DNA of 64,000 bases, from contig NZ_JBGNFV010000001.1 of the NCBI RefSeq assembly GCF_041449215.1, positions 3,923,001-3,987,000 on the forward strand, written 5' to 3'. Of the stretch, positions 1-8,253 are shown in pieces (the first letter of the stretch is position 1; every line of letters begins with the position of its first letter). The DNA comes from Roseivirga sp. BDSF3-8 (GTDB taxonomy: Bacteria; Bacteroidota; Bacteroidia; Cytophagales; Cyclobacteriaceae). The position numbers and the translations under genes are program-made. The notes under the pieces are model-generated. The model saw only the letters and a program-made list of their open reading frames with translations, was not told the DNA's origin and did no database searches.

Positions 1-1262
1 TTTTTCTGGCCAGACGTGTATGCTTCTGCCCCTTCTATAGAGGTATTGCTTTCGGAGTTTACACGTGCTTTTCCATTGGAGTAAACAATATCTGCTCCGA
101 TAGAACTTTTCTCTCCGGAATGTAAATAGCCCGTCTGAATTTTCTGTTCTCTTATCCCAAAGTCAACCAAACCGCTTCCTGTGCTTGGTGCGGTCAGTTC
201 AGTATCATTTATTTCAAGGCTAATAGGAGTGTTTTTATCCAGGTTGGAGTACTGTAGACTAAGGTAAACAGAGTTTGCACTGTTTATCTGGAATTCTGTT
301 CCTGCCTGAGCTATTTGGAATTCGGATATTTCATCCTCTTCTGCGATGGTTTCATATTCAAATACGCCATTCCGGAAAAATCTTCTTTTTTCAGTTGCCG
401 GGTTATCTTCATGCCGCATTCCGGCCATAAGGAAATGGCTCCATTTGCCTTTGGAAACATCAAGCTTTAAACTCCCATCGTACTTTTCTACAAGGCCCAG
501 CCCGATAGTTGCCCGACCGCTAACACTCATATCCTGCTGTTGCTGGGTAATGATATTTATTACACCTGCAGAACCATCCGGGTCATATTTTGCAGAAGGA
601 GAGGTGATAATTTCGACGCTGGAAATTGTGTTGGATGGAATATTTTTAAGTAGGTCTGCAGGGGAGAGCATGGTTGGCTTTCCGTCTACCAGGATAGTAA
701 TACCACTTTTACCTCTAATTTTAAGATTTCCCTTTGCATCCAGGTTCACTTCAGGAACTTTGCGCAGTACATCAGCCGCAGATGTTGTGCCGGCAATCAT
801 TTCTTTATTGAAGGTTACTATTTTTTTGTCCAGAAGGTAGGTTACGTTTACCTTTTCTCCGGTAATCTCGATGCTTTCAAGTAATTCAGAGTCTGGGGTA
901 AGTTCAACGTCAAGGTCTAGGTTTTCACCTGATGTAAGGGTGATGTACTGCTGGTAAGATTCATATCCTATAAAGCTTACTTTAAGTACAAATTCTCCTT
1001 CTTGTTCGACAGAAAGAGAATAATTGCCTTCTGAATCTGAAATTGCCAGAGCTGCCGGATTGCTATCGTTATCGTATTGAAATAACCCTATATGGGCATA
1101 TTCTACCGGAATACCATCCTCATGAATTTTTCCCTTTATATTTGAAGTATTGCCTTGGGCAATTGCTATTGCAGGAGCAAATAAGGCCAAATATATAATA
1201 AGGACACTATATATACGCCCTAGCTGGTACATGTTGAACATGATAATTCTTAATTTATTCAT
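1..1262 (-). CDS. TonB-dependent outer membrane receptor, 5' part (runs off the left edge)
   Basis: The minus strand is open from an ATG at 1262 to the edge of the window, 420 codons without a stop. The product starts with a hydrophobic signal peptide ending near IAIAQG, followed at about residues 40-125 by a carboxypeptidase-regulatory-like beta sandwich (motifs EYAHIGL, EGNYSLSV, SFIGYESY). A plug-type domain lies at about 140-230, with GTTSAADVLRKVPEVNLD, ILVDGKP and SVEIITSPSAKYDPDGSAG; the beginning of a beta barrel follows. This order is that of the Bacteroidota outer membrane beta-barrel family related to TonB receptors, which bind and import substrates across the outer membrane. The C-terminal barrel is missing from the window, and the substrate cannot be inferred. 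Confidence 0.9.
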   Translation of the reverse strand, partial: MNKLRIIMFNMYQLGRIYSVLIIYLALFAPAIAIAQGNTSNIKGKIHEDGIPVEYAHIGLFQYDNDSNPAALAISDSEGNYSLSVEQEGEFVLKVSFIGYESYQQYITLTSGENLDLDVELTPDSELLESIEITGEKVNVTYLLDKKIVTFNKEMIAGTTSAADVLRKVPEVNLDAKGNLKIRGKSGITILVDGKPTMLSPADLLKNIPSNTISSVEIITSPSAKYDPDGSAGVINIITQQQQDMSVSGRATIGLGLVEKYDGSLKLDVSKGKWSHFLMAGMRHEDNPATEKRRFFRNGVFEYETIAEEDEISEFQIAQAGTEFQINSANSVYLSLQYSNLDKNTPISLEINDTELTAPSTGSGLVDFGIREQKIQTGYLHSGEKSSIGADIVYSNGKARVNSESNTSIEGAEAYTSGQK

Positions 1263-1291
1263 GGGTGAGGTGTGCTACGGTTATTCATGGC

Positions 1292-1342
1292 ATACCTTAT
1301 CTGTAATATAATACAATACCTTATCTAATACCGAAAAGGTAT
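1292..1342 (-). promoter_or_regulatory. Repeated ATACC boxes upstream of the TonB receptor
   Basis: ATACCTTATCT occurs at 1292-1302 and again at 1316-1326. A third ATACC starts at 1328 and forms an inverted repeat with GGTAT at 1338-1342. The starts are spaced 24 and 12 bases apart. They lie 30-80 bases upstream of the receptor start at 1262. Spaced direct repeats of this kind suit a DNA-binding activator, but no protein is assigned. Confidence 0.35.
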
Positions 1343-2207
1343 AGAAGTAATATGTAATAGTCAAAATGGAATAAATCCATAATGACTATAAAAGGTGCAT
1401 TAGATATTGAAGCCGATAATTAGGAAAAACTAGTTATGGGATTCCCTATAAAGGAACTTGAAATTACCACCCGGACAGGCAGTTAAGGAGAATAAGCTGG
1501 AATCAAATTTGGTCATAATGTAGAAATAGTCGTTTGCCCATTAATTCATTCACAATGAGCATGTCAGTTAGTTTTTTTCTTTTCCTGTGTATCAAGCCTT
1601 ATTCCTACTTATAAAAGGAACGCTTGGCTGGATTTTTACGCATTACTGAGATGAACAGCATTAAGATTTTATAGGTTCCACCGAGTCATGAAAATTTTTT
1701 ATCAATGCATATGTCCTATTTTTTCTTAGATCATTCAATATTTCTTTTAATGCATTTTTCTGTTTTGATGCAGAAAAGATAATCCTATGCAAAATTAATT
1801 CAGAGGGAGTAAATCAGCAAGAAATTTAGTAAAAATACTTTTAAGTACGTTTTTGAGCTTTTTTTTGTTTAAAAAGTACTTTTATCATCAGGTGATTTTT
1901 TGAGTGGCGTTGACTGGGGCGAGGTGGTATTTATCCATTTTGCTGAGATACACAGAAATTATAATTCCAAGAGCCGCGCAAAACCTCAAAGTATAATTTT
2001 ATTATTATTTGTTTTCTCTGGAAAAGCACATGTTCCTAATAAAATATAGATGTTTGCTGTTTAAATTCAAAATTTAAATAGTGTAGATAAATGTATAGCC
2101 AAACTTTTGTTTTGAGTTTAACTTTTTATGTTAAGAATTTATGATTAATGGGTAGTTAAAAAAAATATTTTTACCCGGTTATTTTTTTTATTTAAAAGTA
2201 ATATTCA

Positions 2208-2215
2208 CATCTTTG
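2208..2215 (+). promoter_or_regulatory. Possible Bacteroidota -7 element (CATCTTTG)
   Basis: CATCTTTG differs at one position from the Bacteroidota -7 consensus TAnnTTTG. It lies about 140 bases upstream of the KamA start. The expected TTTG at -33 is not present (a T run is there instead), so this is weak. Confidence 0.25.
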
Positions 2216-2352
2216 CTGTCGCATTCTGATATTCAGCCTTCCATTAGCTACTAACAAGTAGCACCTAATCGTAACTTTACTTAAATACTTTAGTATGGTT
2301 TTGCTGGCTCAAAAGCCATGCGGGACCAATGAACTTATATGGAGTCTGTTAT

Positions 2353-3711
2353 ATGAAACCAGCACCCAAGTATAAAGTCTTTGGCGTTAATAACTTTAGG
2401 AAAATACCCCAGGTAGAAGCATTCTTATCGGAAGAAGAACGCTTTGCCATAGAGGTGGTAGGGAATGTCCTTCCTTTCAAAGTCAATAATTATGTAATTG
2501 ATGAACTGATTGACTGGGAAAATGTGAGGCAGGATCCACTGTATATCCTCACTTTTCCTCAGAAAGAAATGCTATCCTCTGAGCACTTTGATAAAATGGC
2601 GACTGCTATTTTACAAGGGGGTGATAGGATAGCTATAAAAACTATAGCTAATGAGATCAGGTACCAACTGAACCCTCATCCGGCAGGCCAGCAGCAAATG
2701 AATGTTCCTGAGATTGACGGTCAGAAGCTACCAGGCATTCAGCATAAATATGATCAGACTATTTTGTTTTTTCCCCAACATGGGCAGACTTGTCATGCTT
2801 ATTGTACGTTCTGCTTCAGGTGGCCTCAGTTTGTCGGAATAGATGAGCTGAAGTTTGCCATGAAGGAGACTGAGCTGATGATTAAGTATCTGAAAGCCCA
2901 TCCTGAAGTTACGGACGTGTTATTTACAGGAGGGGACCCTATGATTATGAAAGCCGACAGGCTTAGAAGTTATATACTGCCTCTTTTGGAAGCAGATTTG
3001 CCTAACCTTCAGACGATCAGGATAGGTACAAAAGCATTGGGTTATTGGCCTTATCGTTTTACGCATGATAATGATGCAGAAGAAGTTCTGGATCTTTTTA
3101 GAAATGTAAAGGAAGCTGGTAAGCACCTTGCTTTTATGGCCCACTTTAATAGCCCGGTTGAACTGAAGACAGAAGCTGTGGCTGATGCAGTGAGGGCTAT
3201 TAAGGAAACGGGAGCGGAAATCAGAACCCAGTCTCCGATCATGCGTAATATAAATGATTCTTCTGAGGCATGGTCTACTATGTGGAAAGAGCAGGTCAGG
3301 TTAGGCATGATACCTTATTATATGTTCCTTGCCCGTGATACAGGGCCGCAGGATTATTTTGCAGTGCCCTTAATCAGAGCATGGGAAATCTTCCAGAAAG
3401 CATACTCCCAGGTAAGCGGTATAGCCAGAACAGTTCGCGGGCCATCTATGTCTGCAGGGCCTGGTAAAGTCCATATTATTGGTCCCGGAGTTATTTCAGG
3501 AAAAAAAGTTCTTTATTTAACTTTTATTCAGGGTAGAAATGCTGATTGGGTAAACAGACCATTTGTAGCTAAATATGACCCTGAAGCAATTTGGCTGGAT
3601 GACCTTGTTCCTGCTTTTGGAGAGGATAAATTTATGTTCGAGAAAGAATATGAAGAATTGCAGCAGGAGTCAATGACTAAAAACTCCCTGGAACTGGTGC
3701 CAAACTATTAA
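2353..3711 (+). CDS. KamA-family radical SAM protein (lysine 2,3-aminomutase-like)
   Basis: A 452-residue cytoplasmic protein with the radical SAM cluster motif CxxxCxxC at residues 147-154 (C147, C151, C154), followed by a glycine-rich FTGGDP motif that normally contacts S-adenosylmethionine. Length and order match the KamA family. Its founding member, lysine 2,3-aminomutase, isomerises L-lysine to beta-lysine using a 4Fe-4S cluster, SAM and PLP. The exact substrate here is not proven, and related enzymes act on glutamate or on elongation factor P. An ATG at 2329 also exists, but the ATG at 2353 has GGAG eight bases upstream and a conserved-looking N-terminus, so it is preferred. The gene stands alone and is followed by a good terminator. 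Confidence 0.88.
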   Translation: MKPAPKYKVFGVNNFRKIPQVEAFLSEEERFAIEVVGNVLPFKVNNYVIDELIDWENVRQDPLYILTFPQKEMLSSEHFDKMATAILQGGDRIAIKTIANEIRYQLNPHPAGQQQMNVPEIDGQKLPGIQHKYDQTILFFPQHGQTCHAYCTFCFRWPQFVGIDELKFAMKETELMIKYLKAHPEVTDVLFTGGDPMIMKADRLRSYILPLLEADLPNLQTIRIGTKALGYWPYRFTHDNDAEEVLDLFRNVKEAGKHLAFMAHFNSPVELKTEAVADAVRAIKETGAEIRTQSPIMRNINDSSEAWSTMWKEQVRLGMIPYYMFLARDTGPQDYFAVPLIRAWEIFQKAYSQVSGIARTVRGPSMSAGPGKVHIIGPGVISGKKVLYLTFIQGRNADWVNRPFVAKYDPEAIWLDDLVPAFGEDKFMFEKEYEELQQESMTKNSLELVPNY

Positions 3712-3785
3712 CAGATAACCCTGAGTTCTATTCTTTAGGTATAGAGAACAAATTGTTTCTATATCTCCTTTTTATAAAACTTTAG

Positions 3786-3827
3786 AAGGCAAGCTTCATG
3801 AATTGGGGCTTGCCTTTTATTTTTTGT
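3786..3827 (+). terminator. Rho-independent terminator after the KamA gene
   Basis: A hairpin with arms AAGGCAAGC (3786-3794) and GCTTGCCTT (3808-3816) is followed by a T-rich tract. It lies 75 bases after the stop codon. Confidence 0.85.
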
Positions 3828-3917
3828 TCTGGTTATGATGTTGGATGGGCAGTCTTTCGGTATCCGTCCAGTTCTAGGGGTTACCGGGCCATTTCAAGCT
3901 GAAATATGTTCTTCTTT

Positions 3918-3940
3918 CTCACTCACTCACTCACTCACTC
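3918..3940. repeat. Tetranucleotide microsatellite (CTCA)5
   Basis: Five complete CTCA copies plus CTC, directly followed by another TCACTC. It lies in non-coding DNA at the edge of the decayed zone. No frame crosses it, so it is not an obvious phase-variation switch. Confidence 0.9.
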
Positions 3941-4055
3941 TCACTCTTCCTTAGCTTCTCGCCCCTTAAATAAAAACTGCTTTCTTACTCCCCGACTATA
4001 AATTGCCGTTCAGTAAGTCATTCTGTCATTTTATTCCAGTAGCCGTATACATAAC

Positions 4056-4858
4056 TTAGGCTACCGTCTTCTTTCTGTTGCGAGTAATGCCTTCTATAGT
4101 AACCACCTCGTAGTCCTCGATTCCTGCCTCTTCCAGCGCAAGTTTTATTCTGAGTTCGCTAAGTTCGTAAGGTACGTTCTTGTCCTTTTCTGCGAGAAAC
4201 CAGTGGGTAGATACTGTGACTTGCCGTAGGCTCTCTGCCGGATCTACCTGGCCTGTTTCCTTCACGTTTATCCTGTATTCGGGATCGAGGTGGTCCCATC
4301 CGCCAAAGGCCACCTCAAACCAATCCTATCTTTCCCGAGCTTTTCTGATGAAGCTGTTGACAGTATCAATAGACACATTTGTGAGCGCCAAGTTATAATA
4401 GTCCCTTCCCACTGCTTCTACCCATTGCTGTGTTGTCATCTTTTGACGCCATTTCATTCTTTGCCTGGAACCTGTATGTTTCAATCCCGCTTACGCCAGA
4501 GTCCAAATGTATTATATAGAATACCGCATTATCAATATTCTCGACTGCAATGGAGCTTACCCAGCCCTGCAACATTTTCATGGCCTCCACTAGTGCAAGA
4601 TTTTTGAAGTAGTTCGGTAGTGTTACCATTAGCTCCACATAAATATTTTCAGAAATCAGTTCAACATAAGGTCATTGTTGCAGCATGTGTAATTTTGAAC
4701 CGAGTTTCAACTTTACATACATACGAATTACTTTCACGCGTGCATAATTTACTATATGGGCTTGCGTATGGTGCCTTCTATAACTTCTTTCTCTGGTCTT
4801 TTTGTCCTTTGATGGTGACGGCTTGAATGTAGCAGGATACGGTGGTGGTATCGGCCAT
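4056..4858 (-). pseudogene. Decayed gene of unknown family
   Basis: Three coherent peptide stretches follow each other on the minus strand. One runs from about 4672 to 4393 (contains LPNYFKNLALVEAMKMLQGW and IIHLDSGVSGIETYRF). A second begins near 4440 after a frameshift (QQWVEAVGRDYYNLALTN, SIDTVNSFIRKARER). It then meets an in-frame TAG at 4326-4328, and the same frame continues to a stop at 4056 (DWFEVAFGGWDHLDPEYRI, ELRIKLALEEAGIEDYEV). Amino-acid composition and continuity look protein-like. The upstream part, up to a possible ATG at 4858, is disrupted by a further stop (TGA near 4672). I do not recognise the family. The region is best read as the remains of one gene of about 250 codons. 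Confidence 0.5.
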
Positions 4859-5288
4859 CTGTTGCCGGTCTTCCCAAAATGCTTCAAGGCCTTGCCGACG
4901 GCGACCTAGTCACCGACCAGGGCCGGTCGGACAGGTTGGTGGGGCGGTACTCCAGGCGGTAGGGATTGGCTTGGCTTCTGCGGTGGTCTATCGGGTAGCC
5001 GGACTGTCACTACTACATAGTTTCTTTATGGCCGGCCGTGAAGTTCAGGCATGCCGTTCTGTTTCTCACAGGGTATGGACATACCATCATTATATGGTCT
5101 TAAGGTTCTTTCATCCCGCTATATGCTGCACAGAAAGAAGTTGGTTGATCTTGAATGGGGGCGTTGTGATTCTGTTTATCCTTGCATTAGAGGTAAGCGC
5201 TCTTAAATAAGCTGGACGGATGCCTGTTCTATGAAACAGAGGCGGATTGCAACAGTGGCTAGCCGATACATATCAATAAGCCTTGGGC
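4859..5288. other. No recognisable gene
   Basis: Between the two pseudogenes. A plus-strand open frame of about 120 codons exists (4842-5210), but its composition is not protein-like. The sequence may be the decayed 5' part of the neighbouring pseudogene. Confidence 0.4.
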
Positions 5289-5962
5289 CTACTTTAGCAA
5301 TACCTTTAAGGTTTTAGAGCTTGAAGTGGAAGCTATTTCTAAGAATAACAGACTTTTACAATCCACCAGGGTACCTGCTGGTATGTCAATTGTCATGGTT
5401 ACGGGGTTCACATGGCCTTTATATAATAGGTTTCCGTGGACGCTGAGGACTTCATATGAGTCAAAATCTTTTCCTCCTATTAGCTGCAGGGTTTGCGGCC
5501 CCTCCTTGGAGATGGGGTTAGGGTATACTTCAATGGGTATTTTACTCTCCAGGGTTCTTTGTAGTAGCGGGCTGCTTCTGAATAAGCACTATCACCATGC
5601 AGGCTAATTTCTTTGATCCTATAATAATTAAACCCATCCATAGGTACATAGTCTAGCATGGTGTATACCTCACCGGTACTTATTGCAGGTGCATCCTATG
5701 CTGATGAAAATCTGGCCCAGCTCTTTCTATAATGTAGATGGATACCTCATGTTGGTTGACACTCACCCATTGGATACAGGCATCTGATTGGTCCACTGAT
5801 TCTTCTGCAATTATTCCTGTGACTGATGAGTGTCGACTGGCAGAAGCCGGCTTTTTTTGCTCTGGACCTGAAGGCTTCCTGCCAGAGGCAGTGAGGTTCC
5901 CCAAAGAAAATCAAAAATATGCCGCTACATAGGGCAATGACTGAAATGAGGTTCCCTCTCAT
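5289..5962 (-). pseudogene. Frameshifted short protein with a T9SS type A sorting domain
   Basis: Read on the minus strand from the ATG at 5962, the product begins with a signal-like segment (MRGNLISVIALCSGIFLIFF). It then shifts frame into ACIQWVSVNQHEVSIYIIER, and shifts again near 5690 into MDGFNYYRIKEISLHGDSAY. A last shift near 5560 leads to SKIPIEVYPNPISKEG, then DFDSYEVLSVHGNLLYKG and a stop at 5289. The order IQW...E...IER, then YYRIKE...G...YS, then VYPNP, then a G-rich beta sandwich is the usual C-terminal architecture of T9SS type A cargo. In the intact form it would be about 225 residues with no catalytic domain. At least three frameshifts make a functional product unlikely. Confidence 0.75.
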
Positions 5963-6344
5963 CTTTATGAAAGGATGATGGCCAGGTCTTATCGATCAAA
6001 AACTCCTTTTTGTATTTGAAAAGACGGCATTTATCGGTAAGCCTTAGTAAAGCTATATTTTGCGCCTATACATGCAGGTATTTTTAAAACAGATAAGGAA
6101 TTTTATAACGAAAGTGGATTGATCCTACTCTATAAATCTTGTAACATGTACTTAATCATTAATAAGTGAGGTAACATGGAAATAAATTTGGTTTGATGTA
6201 ATTTTTCATGAATAGGGTATAAAACAGATAGGAATTAAAAAAAAGTAAAAAATATTTTTATCTGGAGATCAGAAGCTTGTGCTTATTTGTTTAAAATGTT
6301 TATATGTATAATGTGACTGCATTATTAATTATGTTATACCTGTG

Positions 6345-6375
6345 TGAGTAAATAGAAAATAAATCTATTTACTCA
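6345..6375. repeat. Perfect 12-base inverted repeat
   Basis: Arms TGAGTAAATAGA (6345-6356) and TCTATTTACTCA (6364-6375) flank seven bases, AAATAAA. It is not followed by a U tract on either strand, so it looks more like a binding site or cruciform than a terminator. Confidence 0.7.
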
Positions 6376-6518
6376 TGGAGTTACGAGATTGATGTTTACT
6401 CTTTCTATCAATAAATATTGATTAACTTATTTTGGTATAATTAAATTTAAAAAGTAATTGGATTTACTTTTTTATTGGAAAAATGTTTGTAACCATGTCC
6501 TGTTTGGCGCGTAAAGAT

Positions 6519-6545
6519 AAATGCCACCGTAAGCGGGTGGCATTT
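6519..6545 (-). terminator. Hairpin downstream of the 6646-8050 operon
   Basis: Perfect 10-base arms AAATGCCACC (6519-6528) and GGTGGCATTT (6536-6545). On the minus strand it lies about 100 bases after the operon end and is followed by ATCTTTA, only weakly T-rich. It probably ends the minus-strand transcript. Confidence 0.55.
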
Positions 6546-6645
6546 AACCTAATGAAGAGGACCAACAGGGCCTGAAAGATATAGGTAGGTTTATTTACAT
6601 CTTTTTCCCTCCTAGCTTACGCCCGGGCTCTTTGGTTCCTTTTTT

Positions 6646-7005
6646 TTAAAATATCATTTGTTTCATTCTCTCAATAATCTTGTAAGAATTTTCATTTGCG
6701 TATCCTGGGATGGCATCGCCAAAGCACTCTTTCCTGGATTCGTTGCTCAGGAGTTTACTAAGTAAGTAGCCCTGCATGGCCAGTTTTTCACCGCTGATAT
6801 TGCCTTTGACTGATTCGGCAAAAATGCGCGTAGCCAGTAATGCATCAGGATACCGTTCTGTGGACAACATGGCTTCACAACTATTTTCAAACTCTGTTAT
6901 AAGCAAACACTTATCGGCTGATGGAGCATGGCTTACTTTTTCCAGTATGGAGAATACTTTTCGAGATATCTCAATAAAGATATTCACATTTTGTGACCTT
7001 CTCAT
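6646..7005 (-). CDS. Hypothetical protein, helical, 119 residues
   Basis: I do not recognise this family. The product is a small soluble protein predicted to be mostly helical (ISRKVFSILEKVSHA, MLSTERYPDALLATRIFAES, KLAMQGYLLSKLLSNES), with no signal peptide or membrane segment. I chose the ATG at 7005, which falls 11 bases after the preceding stop. A longer form from a TTG at 7059 would overlap the upstream gene by 43 bases. It is the last gene of a three-gene operon behind a GT2 glycosyltransferase, so a role in regulating or helping glycan synthesis is possible but only inferred. Confidence 0.6.
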   Translation of the reverse strand: MRRSQNVNIFIEISRKVFSILEKVSHAPSADKCLLITEFENSCEAMLSTERYPDALLATRIFAESVKGNISGEKLAMQGYLLSKLLSNESRKECFGDAIPGYANENSYKIIERMKQMIF

Positions 7006-7016
7006 ATGACCAGTTT

Positions 7017-7238
7017 TTATGCCGCTCCGGGTACGGCTATGATCAATTCGCGCTGACAATCGCGGATAAGTTCTCTGGTTTCAGCATGGCAAAAGCCATT
7101 CTCACAACCCAGGTTCAGGATATGCTGCAGATACCCGGGACGGTCCCGTCTGGCATTTTTAAGGATATGCCTGATTATTTTTTTGAACCCGCGAAGTTTT
7201 CTGGTTTCAGAGTAGGGGAGATGTAAATAAACGCTCAT
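7017..7238 (-). CDS. Small basic hypothetical protein, 73 residues
   Basis: The ATG overlaps the TGA of the upstream glycosyltransferase gene (ATGA, 4 bases), which points to translational coupling and supports it as a real gene. The product is Lys/Arg-rich (ETRKLRGFKKIIRHILKNAR) and contains a Cys-His stretch (LGCENGFCHAETRELIRDC) with three cysteines and a histidine that could bind metal. No family is recognised. It might form one functional unit with the next gene. Confidence 0.6.
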   Translation of the reverse strand: MSVYLHLPYSETRKLRGFKKIIRHILKNARRDRPGYLQHILNLGCENGFCHAETRELIRDCQRELIIAVPGAA

Positions 7239-8050
7239 AGCTCTGTAGTTAAGGTTTGAGAAATAGGTTTATTTGCGGCATAATCAGTGCCTTTAGCCTT
7301 GGGCAGGCTTATGTTTATTTGGTTTAGTTCATAGTGCTTCCAGATGCGCAGCAGGCTGGCGGGAATCTTTAATGACTCTTTCATGTCCAGTTTGGACCCG
7401 TCCATGTGTACCCACTTGCTTAGTGGCTTTTCGAGGAATATTTTAAGGAATGCCGCTTTGCCCATTTTCTTTTTCAGTCTCAGCAGTATTTCCACATCAA
7501 AGAGCCAGCGGGACACGAAGGGCGTGTTATAGATAAGAGGTATCAGTGAACGGTGAAAAACCTTAGCTCCACACTGGGTATCTGCAATATTTAATCGTGT
7601 AATCAGGCGAATGCATAGTTTTACGCCGTCACTAATTAGTTTACGGGCGGGATTTCTTTCTATGCCGCCTCCCATGTTGCGGGATCCGAATACGACATTG
7701 AGGCTATGATCAGCTTCAATGGCGTGCAGTAGTTCGCCGTACTCGTCAAACCCTGTACTCAGATCAGCATCCAGGAATCCGATGGTATCTACATCGGTCT
7801 CACGGTAAAGGAAGCTTGCGCCTTGTCTTACCGCATTGGCCTTACCAGCGTTTTCTTCCACATGGTAGACGTATACATTTTCTGATACGAGGTTTTTGAT
7901 ATGTGCCAGTGTGGAGCGGGTAGTGTCAGCACTACCGTCGTTTACGAAGCAGAGAGTCGTATCGGGGTGTGCCTCCGCAAACCTGATGTAGGTATCCAGT
8001 TGGAGTCTGGATGACTCATTGTAGCAGGGTATGACGATTCCGTGTTTCAT
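7235..8050 (-). CDS. Family 2 glycosyltransferase (dolichyl-phosphate glucosyltransferase-like)
   Basis: A 271-residue GT-A fold transferase. The N-terminus IVIPCYNESSRL is the typical GT2 nucleotide-binding start, CFVNDGSAD holds the first Asp motif, and GFLDADLSTG is the DxD-like metal and UDP-sugar site. GSRNMGGGIERNPARKL and ADTQCGAKVF are typical of the polyprenyl-phosphate glucosyltransferase branch (yeast Alg5-like). Members transfer a sugar from a nucleotide donor to a polyprenyl phosphate at the inner face of the membrane. No C-terminal membrane segments are seen. It is first in a minus-strand operon, divergent from the large PTPS-related membrane protein gene, which could use a lipid-linked sugar donor (inference). 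Confidence 0.88.
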   Translation of the reverse strand: MKHGIVIPCYNESSRLQLDTYIRFAEAHPDTTLCFVNDGSADTTRSTLAHIKNLVSENVYVYHVEENAGKANAVRQGASFLYRETDVDTIGFLDADLSTGFDEYGELLHAIEADHSLNVVFGSRNMGGGIERNPARKLISDGVKLCIRLITRLNIADTQCGAKVFHRSLIPLIYNTPFVSRWLFDVEILLRLKKKMGKAAFLKIFLEKPLSKWVHMDGSKLDMKESLKIPASLLRIWKHYELNQINISLPKAKGTDYAANKPISQTLTTEL

Positions 8051-8183
8051 ATTTCTTCTGGTTTTTCTTCAAATGACGAGCAAATCATGGTACCGGATGT
8101 ATAATTCAATTGATCTGCGGAATATGTAAGTTAAATGGATCGTGGGAGGGGGTGAATGGAAAAAGGACTCGTTATATGCAGGT

Positions 8184-8204
8184 GGTGGTACTTCCAGTAC
8201 TACC
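8184..8204. promoter_or_regulatory. Imperfect inverted repeat between divergent operons
   Basis: Arms GGTGGTACT (8184-8192) and AGTACTACC (8196-8204) match at eight of nine positions around a TCC spacer. The site lies 50 bases before the ATG at 8254 and 134 bases before the divergent start at 8050, so a shared operator is plausible. Confidence 0.35.
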
Positions 8205-8253
8205 GGACGAAAAGCTTATAATTATATATTAGTGTAGTCCTTTCTTTACCAGC

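Larger units (their letters stand above)
1263..2352. other. Intergenic region between divergent genes
   Basis: About 1.1 kb of AT-rich DNA between the divergent TonB receptor and KamA-family genes. I see no convincing reading frame. It holds the ATACC boxes near 1292-1342, a stretch with many A and T runs around 1800-2200 and a possible promoter element at 2208. It is long for a simple promoter region, so it may contain an unrecognised RNA or the remains of a gene. Confidence 0.5.
5963..6645. other. AT-rich intergenic region
   Basis: About 680 bases without a believable reading frame. It contains the 12-base inverted repeat at 6345-6375 and a perfect hairpin at 6519-6545 that lies downstream of the minus-strand operon ending at 6646. 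Confidence 0.6.

Noticed and set aside
3918-3940. The (CTCA)5 tract as a CRISPR or phase-variation repeat
   Set aside because: Units are four bases without spacers, and no gene frame crosses it.
4842-5210. Plus-strand frame of 122 codons
   Set aside because: Rich in Arg, Cys and Ser with no known pattern, on the strand opposite the decayed genes.
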